Source: Oscillospiraceae bacterium (GTDB lineage Bacteria > Bacillota > Clostridia > Oscillospirales > JAKOTC01). From it: DNA of 25,738 nucleotides. The DNA is taken from positions 1 to 25,738 of the forward strand of contig DAOPZJ010000037.1 in assembly GCA_035353335.1 (NCBI GenBank), given 5' to 3'. A program made the position numbers and the translations under genes. Shown one piece after another: positions 1 to 8,163 of the stretch. How positions within the stretch are numbered: position 1 is the stretch's first letter; every line of letters starts with the position of its first letter. Below the pieces are notes generated by a model, which did no database searches, was not told the DNA's origin, and worked only from the letters and a program-made list of their open reading frames with translations.

Positions 1-118
1 ACCACATCCTCTTGAAATTGTTCCGTGATAACCCTCTGTTCTAGTCAAGACCCTTTTATAATTTCGTTTCATATCCTATGATTTTCTTATTGCAATGCCG
101 AAACGCAATTGCTTGCGG

Positions 119-147
119 TTGACTTGAAAAGCGATGGGGTGTATAAT
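119..147 (+). promoter_or_regulatory. Sigma-A-type promoter of the ATPase/2-oxoacid oxidoreductase operon
   Basis: A -35 box TTGACT (119-124) and a -10 box TATAAT (142-147) are separated by 17 nt, close to the housekeeping consensus. Transcription would begin near 154. The upstream in-frame ATG at 134 therefore lies inside the promoter and cannot be the start of the first gene. Positions 1-118 hold no recognisable gene; a GCAAT/ATTGC inverted repeat sits just upstream of the -35 box. Confidence 0.7.
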
Positions 148-208
148 TTACATATGTCCGCAAATAGTTTCAGCGGGGGAGGTGAGCGGGGCTATTTCAA
201 TACAAAAG

Positions 209-862
209 ATGCAAAAAAGGCTCCTGATTGTCATCGGCCACTACGGCACCGGCAAGACGAACCTCTCGCTCAACCTCGCGCTTTTTAATGCGCCTTGTTC
301 ATTGGCTGACCTTGACATCGTCAATCCCTATTTCCGCTCGAGCAGTCACGGCGAACTGCTCAGACAGGGCGGCGTGAGGCTGATTGCGCAGGTCTATAAC
401 GGTTCCAACGTCGATCAGCCCTTTATTTCGCCCGCTTTGAACGCGGTTTGGGATGGGGACGAGGATGAAAGAGCGATTTTTGACGTCGGCGGCGACGATG
501 TCGGGGCATATGCGCTCGGGCAGTTTTCCGAAAAAATTAAAGCTGCCGGATATGAGATGTACTATGTGGTCAATTATTATCGCAATCTGACCCGAACACC
601 CGCCGAAGCTGTCGGAATTCTGCGCGAGATCGAAGCCGCTTGCCACTTGAAGGCCACGGCGATTGTCAACAACTCGCACCTATGCCATCAAACCGATGCC
701 GGGACCGTTAAAAAGAGCATGCCGTTCGCCCGCGAAACCGCCCGGATCGCCGGACTGCCGTTGTTATTCACAGCCGTCCCCGAGGAGTTTGATGAATATC
801 AAAATCAAGAGATTGAAAATCCGTTCCCGGTAAAAATTTTCGTGAAGAAACCCTGGGAATGA
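209..862 (+). CDS. P-loop ATP-binding protein linked to 2-oxoacid:ferredoxin oxidoreductase
   Basis: A 217-residue cytoplasmic P-loop NTPase. The Walker A motif GHYGTGKT lies at about residues 9-16, followed by a DLDIVNPYF segment typical of SIMIBI-like ATPases (MinD/CooC relatives), an IFDVGGDD strand and a C-terminal KKPW. To my knowledge this family is often found beside anaerobic 2-oxoacid oxidoreductases and has no established reaction; a role in enzyme maturation or cofactor insertion is inference. The ATG at 134 is excluded by the promoter. ATG 209 fits the usual family start (M-basic-hydrophobic strand-GHYG), but the strong Shine-Dalgarno GGAGGTGA at 178-185 lies 23 nt upstream, so an in-frame GTG at 182 or ATT at 194 remains possible. 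First gene of the operon, 66 nt before the ferredoxin subunit. Confidence 0.8.
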   Translation: MQKRLLIVIGHYGTGKTNLSLNLALFNAPCSLADLDIVNPYFRSSSHGELLRQGGVRLIAQVYNGSNVDQPFISPALNAVWDGDEDERAIFDVGGDDVGAYALGQFSEKIKAAGYEMYYVVNYYRNLTRTPAEAVGILREIEAACHLKATAIVNNSHLCHQTDAGTVKKSMPFARETARIAGLPLLFTAVPEEFDEYQNQEIENPFPVKIFVKKPWE

Positions 863-870
863 TCTTAAAC

Positions 871-906
871 GGAACGGTCATATCGGATACGATCCGAGCC
901 CGTTCC
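871..906 (+). promoter_or_regulatory. Nested stem-loop between ATPase and ferredoxin genes
   Basis: Outer arms GGAACGG (871-877) and CCGTTCC (900-906) enclose inner arms TCGGA (883-887) and TCCGA (893-897). No U-run follows, so it is probably not a classical terminator. It sits just before the AAAGGAG ribosome binding site at 912-918 and could affect mRNA processing or translation of the downstream subunits; that role is inference. Confidence 0.4.
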
Positions 907-928
907 TACATAAAGGAGATACTGTTAA

Positions 929-1135
929 ATGGCTAAAGTCACTGTCAACGAAGATCGCTGCAAGGGCTGCGAACTCTGCATCGCGGCCTGCCCGAAAGGG
1001 ATTATGAAACTGGATAAAGCCAAGTTAAACGCCAAGGGATATCATCCCGCGCACTGCAGCGATCAAGCACTCTGCATCGGCTGCGCTTTTTGTGCGCTGA
1101 CATGCCCCGACTGCGCGATTACGGTGGAGAAGTAA
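929..1135 (+). CDS. 2-oxoacid:ferredoxin oxidoreductase, 4Fe-4S ferredoxin (delta) subunit
   Basis: A 68-residue two-cluster ferredoxin. Cluster-binding cysteines are C11-x2-C14-x2-C17-x3-C21-P and C49-x2-C52-x2-C55-x3-C59-P, the bacterial 2[4Fe-4S] pattern, with extra cysteines at C43 and C62. As the delta subunit it passes electrons from the thiamine-diphosphate site to external ferredoxin. The start is supported by AAAGGAG at 912-918, 10 nt upstream. It precedes the alpha subunit as in Kor/Vor-type operons. The C-terminus (AITVEK) is complete, so this is a stand-alone subunit, not a truncated fusion. Confidence 0.9.
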   Translation: MAKVTVNEDRCKGCELCIAACPKGIMKLDKAKLNAKGYHPAHCSDQALCIGCAFCALTCPDCAITVEK

Positions 1136-1228
1136 CGCCGGCGCAGTGCTAAAAAGAATTTTTCGGAAGAAAAATTTTTCTCCATACTTCCCGGGTGAAA
1201 ATTGATAACAAACAGAACGGAGAATATC

Positions 1229-2278
1229 ATGTCTGAAAAAGTGCTTATGAAGGGGAACGAGGCGCTGGCAGAAGCCGCGATTTCCGCGGGCTGCCGCCAT
1301 TTCTTCGGCTACCCCATCACCCCGCAAACCGAGGTAGCGGCGTATATGTCCAAGCGCATGCCCAAGGTCGGCGGAACCTATCTGCAGGCCGAAAGCGAGA
1401 TTGCCGCGATCAACATGGTCTACGGCGCTTCGTCCGCCGGAGCGCGCGTGATGACCTCGTCATCCTCGCCCGGAATCAGCTTGAAAGGCGAGGGAATTTC
1501 CTATTTGGCAGGTGCCGACCTGCCCGCGCTGATCATCAACGTGCAGCGCGGCGGCCCGGGTCTCGGCGGCATTCAGCCCTCCCAGGCCGACTATTGGCAG
1601 GCGACCCGCGCAACGGGTCATGGTGATTTTCACATCCTCGTCTTCGCGCCGTCCACGGTGCAGGAGTCGGTTGATCTGGTCGCCAAGGCGTTTGAACTGG
1701 GTGACAAATACCGCATGCCCGCGATGATTTTGTCCGATGGTATGCTCGGTCAGATGATGGAGCCGGTCGTGCTGCCCGAAAAGCAGATCACCCCACCGGT
1801 AAAAGAGTGGGCGACCAGCGGCACGCAGGGCAAGCGCAAGCATAATGTGATTAATTCGCTTTACATCCAGCCCGACGAGCTTGAAAAGCTCGTACGGGAG
1901 CGGTTTGAAAAATATGCCGGGATCGAGAAAAATGAGGCAATGGCCGAGTGTTATCTGACCGCTGACGCCGATCTGGTGATCGTGGCTTACGGCGCGTCTT
2001 CACGCGTCAGCCGCAGCGCCGTCAACGTCCTGCGCGCAAAAGGGCTGAAAGTCGGTTTAGTGCGCCCGATCACGCTCTGGCCGTTCCCGAAAACGGCGAT
2101 CCGCGCCTGCATCCCGACTGCGAAAAAGTTTCTCACGGTGGAGATGAGCATGGGACAGATGATCGACGATGTGCGTTTAGCCGTCAACGGCGAGCGCCCG
2201 GTCGAGTTTTACGGCAGAACCGGCGGCATCATTCCGACCCCGGCAGAGATTGCCGTCGCCGCAGAGAAGCTGCTGTAA
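1229..2278 (+). CDS. vorB: 2-oxoacid:ferredoxin oxidoreductase alpha subunit, VorB-like
   Basis: A 349-residue alpha subunit of a thiamine-diphosphate 2-oxoacid oxidoreductase, closest by eye to proteins annotated 3-methyl-2-oxobutanoate (2-oxoisovalerate) dehydrogenase subunit VorB. The N-terminal pyrimidine-binding domain carries GYPITPQTE at residues 27-35, QAESEIAAINMVYGAS and TSSSSPGISLKGEG; the C-terminal half is the domain II fold, ending near GGIIPTPAE. The complex oxidatively decarboxylates a 2-oxoacid to acyl-CoA with ferredoxin reduction and can run in reverse. Start chosen at 1229 because ACGGAGA lies just upstream and MSEKVLMKGNEA matches the usual N-terminus; an in-frame ATG at 1202 adds 9 unlikely residues. 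Substrate (branched-chain, aryl or 2-oxoglutarate) cannot be fixed from sequence alone. Confidence 0.88.
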   Translation: MSEKVLMKGNEALAEAAISAGCRHFFGYPITPQTEVAAYMSKRMPKVGGTYLQAESEIAAINMVYGASSAGARVMTSSSSPGISLKGEGISYLAGADLPALIINVQRGGPGLGGIQPSQADYWQATRATGHGDFHILVFAPSTVQESVDLVAKAFELGDKYRMPAMILSDGMLGQMMEPVVLPEKQITPPVKEWATSGTQGKRKHNVINSLYIQPDELEKLVRERFEKYAGIEKNEAMAECYLTADADLVIVAYGASSRVSRSAVNVLRAKGLKVGLVRPITLWPFPKTAIRACIPTAKKFLTVEMSMGQMIDDVRLAVNGERPVEFYGRTGGIIPTPAEIAVAAEKLL

Positions 2279-2280
2279 TT

Positions 2281-2485
2281 GTCATTCCGAGCGAAAAGCG
2301 TCATTACATGACGCTCTGGAGGAATCTTGGACTGATAAAAGCGTTTGGTGTGCATTACAACAGGCCTTATGATAACGAGATCCTTCGACTGCGCAAGGAA
2401 CATTAAAGATGTTCCCCGGAAGAATTGCTCTTACGCGCAATTCTTCAAGAGCGTCACGAAGAGACGCTTTGCGCTCAAGGATGAC
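2281..2485 (+). repeat. Palindrome-ended dispersed repeat, copy A
   Basis: A 205-bp element with imperfect terminal inverted repeats, GTCATTCCGAGCG on the left and GCGCTCAAGGATGAC on the right. Internally it contains a GGAATCTTGG / GAGATCCTTCGAC pair and nested hairpins such as AGGAACATTAAAGATGTTCC and GAAGAATTGC...GCAATTCTTC. Copies with the same ends or modules lie at 6178-6611, 7915-8125 and about 11787-11897. It starts 2 nt after the vorB stop codon and fills nearly the whole gap to the next subunit gene. It carries no credible gene. Confidence 0.8.
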
Positions 2486-2507
2486 AAATCGATATGGAGG
2501 ATATGAT

Positions 2508-3244
<737 letters not shown>

Positions 3245-3245
<1 letters not shown>

Positions 3246-3356
3246 TTAGCAGTTAGCAGTTGATAGTGAGCAATGACATAAAACTACGATTATAACATTA
3301 CGTTTTGCATAGCAAAACACCGCAACTCTTCACTTTTCACTTTTAACTATTCACTT
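3245..3356 (-). repeat. AGTTAAAAGTG-type dispersed repeat, copy 1
   Basis: Intergenic repeat that, read on the minus strand, contains AGTTAAAAGTGAAAAGTG, then AGAGTTGCGGTGTTTTGC and GCAAAACG. A related copy on the plus strand lies at 18598-18716. The two ends form an imperfect inverted repeat (AGCAGTTGATAGTG on the left, CACTTTTAACT on the right), giving a MITE-like outline. It fills the gap between the beta and gamma subunit genes and carries no ORF of note. Confidence 0.65.
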
Positions 3357-3396
3357 ATACAGAATGATAAGATGTTCCGCGAAAGGGGAAAACATT

Positions 3397-3924
3397 ATGA
3401 CCCATAATATACTCATCGCCGGATTCGGCGGACAGGGCGTGCTGTTTGCCGGAAAAGTGCTGGCTTACGGCGGACTTTGCGACGGCAAAGAAATTACCTG
3501 GCTGCCGTCCTACGGCCCCGAGATGCGCGGCGGCACCTGCAACTGCAGCGTCTGCGTATCCGACGAGCCGATCGGCTCACCGTTGGTGACGAGCCCCGAT
3601 ATTCTCATCGCTATGAACCGCCCGTCGCTTGAAAAGTTCATCGATGCGGTCGTTCCGGGCGGAACGGTGATCATCGACAGCTCGATCATCGATTTGAAAG
3701 CGGAGCGCAAAGACATCACCGTCTGCGAGCTGCCCGCGACCGAACTGGCCGAGAAAAACGGCTTAAAAGGCCTCGGCAACATGGTGCTGGTCGGAAAGCT
3801 GAATCAGGTTTGCAAGGTCATCAGCGCCGAGGGCATGGACAAGGGCATTGTCAAATCCGTGCCTGCCAAGAAGCCCGAAATGCTCGATTTTAATCGCAAA
3901 GCGGTCGCGCTGGGCGCGGAATAA
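3397..3924 (+). CDS. 2-oxoacid:ferredoxin oxidoreductase gamma subunit
   Basis: A 175-residue gamma subunit. The N-terminus has the family signature IAGFGGQGV (residues 7-15), then SYGPEMRGGTCNC, which is characteristic of the catalytic gamma domain of KorC/VorC/IorB-type proteins. The start at 3397 follows GAAAGGGGA (3381-3389); an earlier in-frame ATG at 3364 would add 11 residues with no family support. With the three upstream genes it completes a four-subunit enzyme. The next gene starts 38 nt downstream, consistent with one transcript. Confidence 0.88.
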   Translation: MTHNILIAGFGGQGVLFAGKVLAYGGLCDGKEITWLPSYGPEMRGGTCNCSVCVSDEPIGSPLVTSPDILIAMNRPSLEKFIDAVVPGGTVIIDSSIIDLKAERKDITVCELPATELAEKNGLKGLGNMVLVGKLNQVCKVISAEGMDKGIVKSVPAKKPEMLDFNRKAVALGAE

Positions 3925-3962
3925 TAAATCAATTTATTCAAACGGAGAAAGGGGTCAACACC

Positions 3963-4511
3963 GTGGAACAGACCAAGGAGATTGCCGAACGAATCACGGG
4001 ACTGCGTGACGCCTGCGGCTACACACAGGCCGAATTCGCAAAGATGATCGGCATTGACCCGGCGATTTATGCCGGGTACGAAAAGAACGGCGACGACATC
4101 CCGATCAGCGTGCTTTATAAGATCGCGGGGATCTGCGGCGTCGACTTCACCGAGATTTTGACGGGCACGGCGGCTAAATTGACGACCTATCACATCGTGA
4201 AAAAGGGGAAGGGCAAGCCGGTCGACCGCTACACCGGGTACAGTTATGAGGATTTGGCGTTCCGGTATGCTCATAAGGTTATGCAGCCGCTGCTCGTGAC
4301 GCTTGATCCTTCCGACGAACCCGCGGAGTTGGTCAGTCACGGCGGGCAGGAGTTCAACTATATGATCAGCGGCACGGTCGTTGTCTCTTTCGATGGGCAG
4401 GAATTCACGCTCACCGAGGGGGACAGCATTTATTTCAACCCGGCGTACCCGCACGGGCAGCGCTGCGGAGGCGATAAACCCGCCATGTTTTTGACCGTGA
4501 TTACGAACTAG
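3963..4511 (+). CDS. XRE-family regulator with C-terminal cupin domain
   Basis: A 182-residue two-domain regulator. Residues about 8-66 form a lambda-repressor-like helix-turn-helix (TQAEFAKMIGIDPAIYAGYE). Residues about 105-180 form a small cupin with H126, E130 and G137 of the first motif and GDSIYFNPAYPHG (153-165) of the second. The cupin probably senses a small molecule, plausibly a carboxylate or CoA precursor handled by the adjacent enzymes; that is inference. The GTG start follows AGAAAGGGG (3945-3953). It lies 12 nt before the acyl-CoA ligase gene, a pairing I recognise as common in anaerobes, suggesting local control. Confidence 0.85.
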   Translation: MEQTKEIAERITGLRDACGYTQAEFAKMIGIDPAIYAGYEKNGDDIPISVLYKIAGICGVDFTEILTGTAAKLTTYHIVKKGKGKPVDRYTGYSYEDLAFRYAHKVMQPLLVTLDPSDEPAELVSHGGQEFNYMISGTVVVSFDGQEFTLTEGDSIYFNPAYPHGQRCGGDKPAMFLTVITN

Positions 4512-4523
4512 CCGGAGGTTTAT

Positions 4524-6173
4524 ATGCTTGAAAAATATCTGCCGCGCATCGACTTTTCCTCCTATGAAGATTTCGTTCGCCATTACAAAGTACATATTCC
4601 GGCGGATTTCAACTTCGCCTATGACATCGTCGACGGCTGGGCGAAAGAACAGCCGGAAAAAAACGCGTTATGCTGGTGCGATGATCACGGCGGAGAGCGT
4701 ACATTTACTTTTTCCGACATCGCAGCGCTGTCCGCCAGAACCGCCAACTACCTGCGCTCGCTCGGCATCGGCAAGGGTGATGTGGTATTGCTGATTCTGC
4801 GTCGCCGCTGGGAATATTGGGTCGCCGCCAACGCCGTCCACAAGCTCGGCGCGGTGTTGATCCCCGGCTCACTGCAGTTGACTCAAAAGGATATCGTCTA
4901 CCGCGCCAACGCCGCAGAGATCAAGGCCGTTATCGCCGTCGATGACCCGTTCGTCATAGAGCAAATTGAACTGGCGCAGCCCAAAACCCCATCGTTGACC
5001 GTGAAGATTTTAGTCGGCGAAGATCGGGACGGATGGGGCAATTTTAGAAAGATTGATGAATTTCCGGACCGGATTGAGCGTGTGAAAAACGATGTGAAAG
5101 ATACGTTTTTAATCTATTTCACCTCCGGCACAACCGGTATGCCCAAGATGGTGCGTCATGATTTTTCCTATCCGATCGGTCACATCGTCACGGCGAAATA
5201 CTGGCAGTGCGTCCGGGAAAATAAACTCCATATGAGCGTCTCGGACAGCGGCTGGGCTAAATTCGGGTGGGGCAAGATATACGGGCAGTGGATTTGCGGC
5301 GCGGTCATTTTCGCCTATGATATGGACAAGTTCTTGCCGAAGAATTTACTGCAAAAGATACAGGATTACAAATTGACCACTTTTTGCGCGCCGCCGACGA
5401 TGTACCGTTTTATGCTGACCGAAGATGTCGCTTCTTACGATTTATCCTCCGTTGAGCGGTGGAGTTTAGCCGGAGAACCGTTAAATCCCGAGATTTTCCG
5501 CAAGTGGGAACAATTGACCGGGAAGAAGATGGCCGAGGGCTTCGGTCAGAGCGAGAGCAGCGTGATGTTAGCCAACTTCCCGTGGTTTGACCCGATTCCC
5601 GGCTCGATGGGCAAACCGTCACCGCTGTATGACATCGCATTGCTCGACGCGGAAGGCAACCCCTGCGAGGACGGCGACGAGGGTGAGATCGTCGTAAAAA
5701 ACGCGCGCACCGATCCGCCCGTGGGCTTATTCACGGGATATTACCGTGATGAAGAAAATACGGCGAAATCCTTCAAGGACGGCGTTTATAACCTCAAAGA
5801 CGTGGCCTGGCGCGACAGCCGGGGTTATTATTGGTTTGTCGGGCGGCATGACGATGTAATCAAGTGTTCGGGCTACCGCATCGGGCCCTTCGAAGTCGAG
5901 AGCGCGCTGCTCGAACACAAGGCGGTGCTCGAATGCGCCGTGACCGCCGCACCCGATCCGATCCGCGGGCAAGTGGTCAAGGCGACGGTGGTATTGAAAG
6001 CGGGCTTCACGGGCAGTCCGGAGCTGATACACGAGCTGCAGGAACATGTGAAAAAAGTCACCGCGCCGTATAAATATCCGCGTATTGTGGAATTCGTTGC
6101 CGAATTGCCGAAGACGCTCGGCGGTAAGATCAAACGGGCGGAGATAAGGAAGAATGACCAAGAAGGGAAATAA
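4524..6173 (+). CDS. AMP-forming acyl-CoA synthetase (ACSM/acetyl-CoA synthetase-like)
   Basis: A 549-residue adenylate-forming ligase that would activate a carboxylate to acyl-AMP and then acyl-CoA. The P-loop TSGTTGMPK is at 200-208, GFGQSES at 339-345, the hinge region VGRHDDVIKCSGYRIGPFEVE at 439-459, and the C-terminal catalytic lysine is K535 in GGKIKR. The usual TGD triad before the hinge reads LKD (D426). Length is normal for medium-chain or aryl-acid ligases. Start supported by CGGAGG at 4514-4519. Together with the ferredoxin oxidoreductase it could feed acyl-CoA into reductive carboxylation, or conserve energy from acyl-CoA in the opposite direction. Substrate is not determinable here. 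Confidence 0.85.
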   Translation: MLEKYLPRIDFSSYEDFVRHYKVHIPADFNFAYDIVDGWAKEQPEKNALCWCDDHGGERTFTFSDIAALSARTANYLRSLGIGKGDVVLLILRRRWEYWVAANAVHKLGAVLIPGSLQLTQKDIVYRANAAEIKAVIAVDDPFVIEQIELAQPKTPSLTVKILVGEDRDGWGNFRKIDEFPDRIERVKNDVKDTFLIYFTSGTTGMPKMVRHDFSYPIGHIVTAKYWQCVRENKLHMSVSDSGWAKFGWGKIYGQWICGAVIFAYDMDKFLPKNLLQKIQDYKLTTFCAPPTMYRFMLTEDVASYDLSSVERWSLAGEPLNPEIFRKWEQLTGKKMAEGFGQSESSVMLANFPWFDPIPGSMGKPSPLYDIALLDAEGNPCEDGDEGEIVVKNARTDPPVGLFTGYYRDEENTAKSFKDGVYNLKDVAWRDSRGYYWFVGRHDDVIKCSGYRIGPFEVESALLEHKAVLECAVTAAPDPIRGQVVKATVVLKAGFTGSPELIHELQEHVKKVTAPYKYPRIVEFVAELPKTLGGKIKRAEIRKNDQEGK

Positions 6174-6177
6174 AATT

Positions 6178-6611
6178 GTCATTCTGAGCGTAGTCGAAGA
6201 ATCTCGGCACGCAGAAGGTTTATTACTTTTTATCGGATATAAAAAAATTGTGATGTGATGACCTATTATGTTTTATGCTTACCAATAAGAGCCATACGGT
6301 TTTATATATTGGTGTTACGAATCATTTGGAAAGAAGATTGTTTGAACATAGAAGTGAATTGATTGACGGTTTTTCCAAGAGGTATCATTTACATGAGTTA
6401 GTGTATTATGAAAGCACAAACAACATTATGTCCGCGTTGGAACGAGAGAAACAGTTAAAACGATGGACAAGGAAGAAGAAAAATGATTTAATTGCAACGA
6501 TGATCACCAATGGAAGGATTTATCGGAAGAATGGCAATAAATCGCCAGAGCTTTGTGGCACCGAGATCCTTCGACTGCGCGTACCTGCGGGTGCGCTCCG
6601 CTCAGGATGAC
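6178..6611 (+). mobile_element. Palindrome-ended element carrying a GIY-YIG gene remnant, copy B
   Basis: A 434-bp element fills the whole gap between two genes. Outer inverted ends are GTCATTCTGAGCG (left) and CGCTCAGGATGAC (right). Inner inverted arms are GTCGAAGAATCTCGG and CCGAGATCCTTCGAC. Between them lies one frameshifted GIY-YIG endonuclease gene. The internal DNA is visibly more AT-rich than the flanking genes. The same ends bound copies A and C, which lack the gene, so this looks like the gene-bearing form of the repeat. The left end starts 5 nt after the ligase stop codon. Confidence 0.7.
6258..6540 (+). pseudogene. GIY-YIG endonuclease gene broken by two apparent 1-nt deletions
   Basis: The middle (6275-6502) reads as a GIY-YIG domain: LTNKSHTVLYIGVTN, ERRLFEHR, LIDGFSKRYHLHELVYYE and the acidic helix SALEREKQLKRW. 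The expected N-terminus MTYYV is encoded from ATG 6258 but is one base out of frame; adding one base near 6273 would give MTYYVYMLTNKS. The expected end is also out of frame; adding one base near 6503 gives MNHQWKDLSEEWQ followed by TAA at 6538-6540. The restored protein of about 94 residues matches the family length. Without the repair the first strand with a GIY-equivalent tyrosine is lost, so the copy is probably inactive. A sequencing or assembly error is the alternative. Confidence 0.75.
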
Positions 6612-6650
6612 ATATTCTACATTATTTTATATTACGGAGGAAAACCAATC

Positions 6651-7907
6651 ATGAACATCAACGGCAACCGCATGTACAAAAATCTCAAGGAACTCGATTT
6701 TATTCGTCTTTCCGCCACCGAGGGCGAAATCCGCGGACGCGAGATCCTCGCGGCCAAGGTGCGCGAACTCGGTCTCGAACCGACCATCGAGCTCTTTAAG
6801 GCCCCGAAGTACACCATCAAGAATTGTAAGTTCGAAGTCACATCCCCCAAACATACCGTTTATGAGGCGACCGGCTACGGATTTTCGGGCAACGGCGCCA
6901 AGGACGGCCTCGAAGCCGCATTCAAGTACGCCGAAAACGGTGAGGATATCGACCTTTTCGATGCCAAAGGCAAGATCGTGCTGCTCTCAAACGGAGCGGG
7001 TTATGAGACTTACGAGCGTCTGGTCAAAGCCGGCGTCGTCGGCTTTATCGGGGCATCGGGCAGCTACCGCGACCGCCGCACCGATTCCGATCTCGATCTG
7101 CGCATGCTGCGCGAAAACCACATCAAGCACGGACAGATCCCCGGCGTCTGCATCCGCACGGAAGACGCAATCAAACTGATCAACTCCAAGCCCGAAAAGG
7201 TCAAGATCACGCTCGAACAGGACGAGGGTGAGGGTGACAGCGCGAACGTCATCACCGAGATCAAAGGCACCAAATATCCGGACGAAGTGATCACTTACAC
7301 CGCGCATTACGACTCGGTCGTCTTCAGCCACGGAATGTACGACAATGCCGCGGGCAGCGTGATTCTGCTCGAGATGGCCGCGTATTTTATTAAAAATCCG
7401 CCGCTGCGCACCCTGCGCTTTATCTGGTGCGGTTCCGAGGAGCGCGGTCTGCTCGGCAGCAAGGACTACATCAAGACCCATGAGAGCGAGCTCGACAAGA
7501 TCCGTCTGTCGATCAACGTCGATTTGGCGGGCCCGGTCATCGGCCGCGACACCGCCATCGTACTGGCGGAGGAAAAGGTCTGCCATGTGATCGAATTTAT
7601 GTATAAAGAACTCGGCCGTCCGATGAGCACCCGCTGGGACACCTATTCCAGCGACTGCATTCCGTTCGCGGACAAGGGCATTCCGGCGGTCAACTTTGTG
7701 CGGTTCGGCGCGGGGACTGCGAGCGATTGCCACAACCGGCACGACACGCTGAAACCGCTCTCGGCCGACTCGCTTCGCAATACTGCGGAATTCGTCGCGA
7801 TGTTCTCCGAGCGGGTGGCAAACGCCGCAATGTTCCCGATCGCACGCACCATCCCCGACGAGATGGTCAAGAAGATCGATAAGTATCTGCTGAAAGATAA
7901 GAAGTAA
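6651..7907 (+). CDS. M28-family zinc metallopeptidase with PA-like insert
   Basis: A 418-residue predicted di-zinc aminopeptidase. Metal ligands by motif: H219 (TAHYDS), D231 (MYDNAAG), the catalytic/metal pair E263-E264 (GSEERG), D291 (INVDLAG) and H364 (DCHNRHDT). A PA-like insert spans roughly 95-175. There is no signal peptide or membrane segment, so a cytoplasmic role in peptide turnover is likely. ATG 6651 is preceded by ACGGAGG (6634-6640); an earlier in-frame ATG at 6510 lies in the upstream mobile element and is rejected. It is flanked on both sides by repeat elements and has no clear operon partner. Confidence 0.85.
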   Translation: MNINGNRMYKNLKELDFIRLSATEGEIRGREILAAKVRELGLEPTIELFKAPKYTIKNCKFEVTSPKHTVYEATGYGFSGNGAKDGLEAAFKYAENGEDIDLFDAKGKIVLLSNGAGYETYERLVKAGVVGFIGASGSYRDRRTDSDLDLRMLRENHIKHGQIPGVCIRTEDAIKLINSKPEKVKITLEQDEGEGDSANVITEIKGTKYPDEVITYTAHYDSVVFSHGMYDNAAGSVILLEMAAYFIKNPPLRTLRFIWCGSEERGLLGSKDYIKTHESELDKIRLSINVDLAGPVIGRDTAIVLAEEKVCHVIEFMYKELGRPMSTRWDTYSSDCIPFADKGIPAVNFVRFGAGTASDCHNRHDTLKPLSADSLRNTAEFVAMFSERVANAAMFPIARTIPDEMVKKIDKYLLKDKK

Positions 7908-7914
7908 TACGTTT

Positions 7915-8125
7915 GTCATTCCGAGGCGTAAAAGCGTCTCTTCGTGACGCTCCGGAGGAATCTCGGACTGATGAAGGTCTCCCTATACAAAACCGATGGT
8001 TGTCGGTACCGGGATCCTTCGGACTGCAAGGAACAATCCATCTGATTGTTCCCCGGAAGAATTGCGCGTAAGAGCAATTCTTCAAGAAAATTCGATAATG
8101 ATTCTTATGCTCCGCTCAGGATGAC
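7915..8125 (+). repeat. Palindrome-ended dispersed repeat, copy C
   Basis: A 211-bp element with ends GTCATTCCGAGGCG and CCGCTCAGGATGAC. Internal modules match copy A in order: an AGCGTC/GACGCT hairpin, GGAATCTCGG, GGGATCCTTCGGAC, AAGGAACA...TGTTCCCCGG and GAAGAATTGC...GCAATTCTTC. The A and C cores between the GGAATCT and GATCCTTCG modules differ in sequence. It begins 8 nt after the peptidase stop codon. No gene is supported inside it. Confidence 0.78.
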
Positions 8126-8163
8126 AATTATCCCCCAACTTCCCGTTTCGAAAGGAGCCCGCT

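Noticed and set aside
1136..1228. GAAAAATTTTTC palindrome before vorB as a terminator
   Set aside because: Only AT pairs in a short arm and located inside an operon with a good downstream ribosome binding site; too weak to call.
2409..2507. N-terminal extension of the TPP-binding subunit
   Set aside because: The codons lie within repeat copy A; the family N-terminus and a TGGAGG site point to ATG 2508.
3804..4595. 263-codon open frame on the minus strand across the gamma subunit and XRE-cupin genes
   Set aside because: It crosses two well-supported genes and the gap between them and has no family features.
6510..6650. N-terminal extension of the M28 peptidase
   Set aside because: This stretch is the end of the GIY-YIG remnant and the right arm of the mobile element.
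6987..7919. 310-codon open frame on the minus strand opposite the M28 peptidase
   Set aside because: The plus-strand frame carries all metal-binding motifs and a ribosome binding site; the antisense frame is a composition effect of GC-rich codons.
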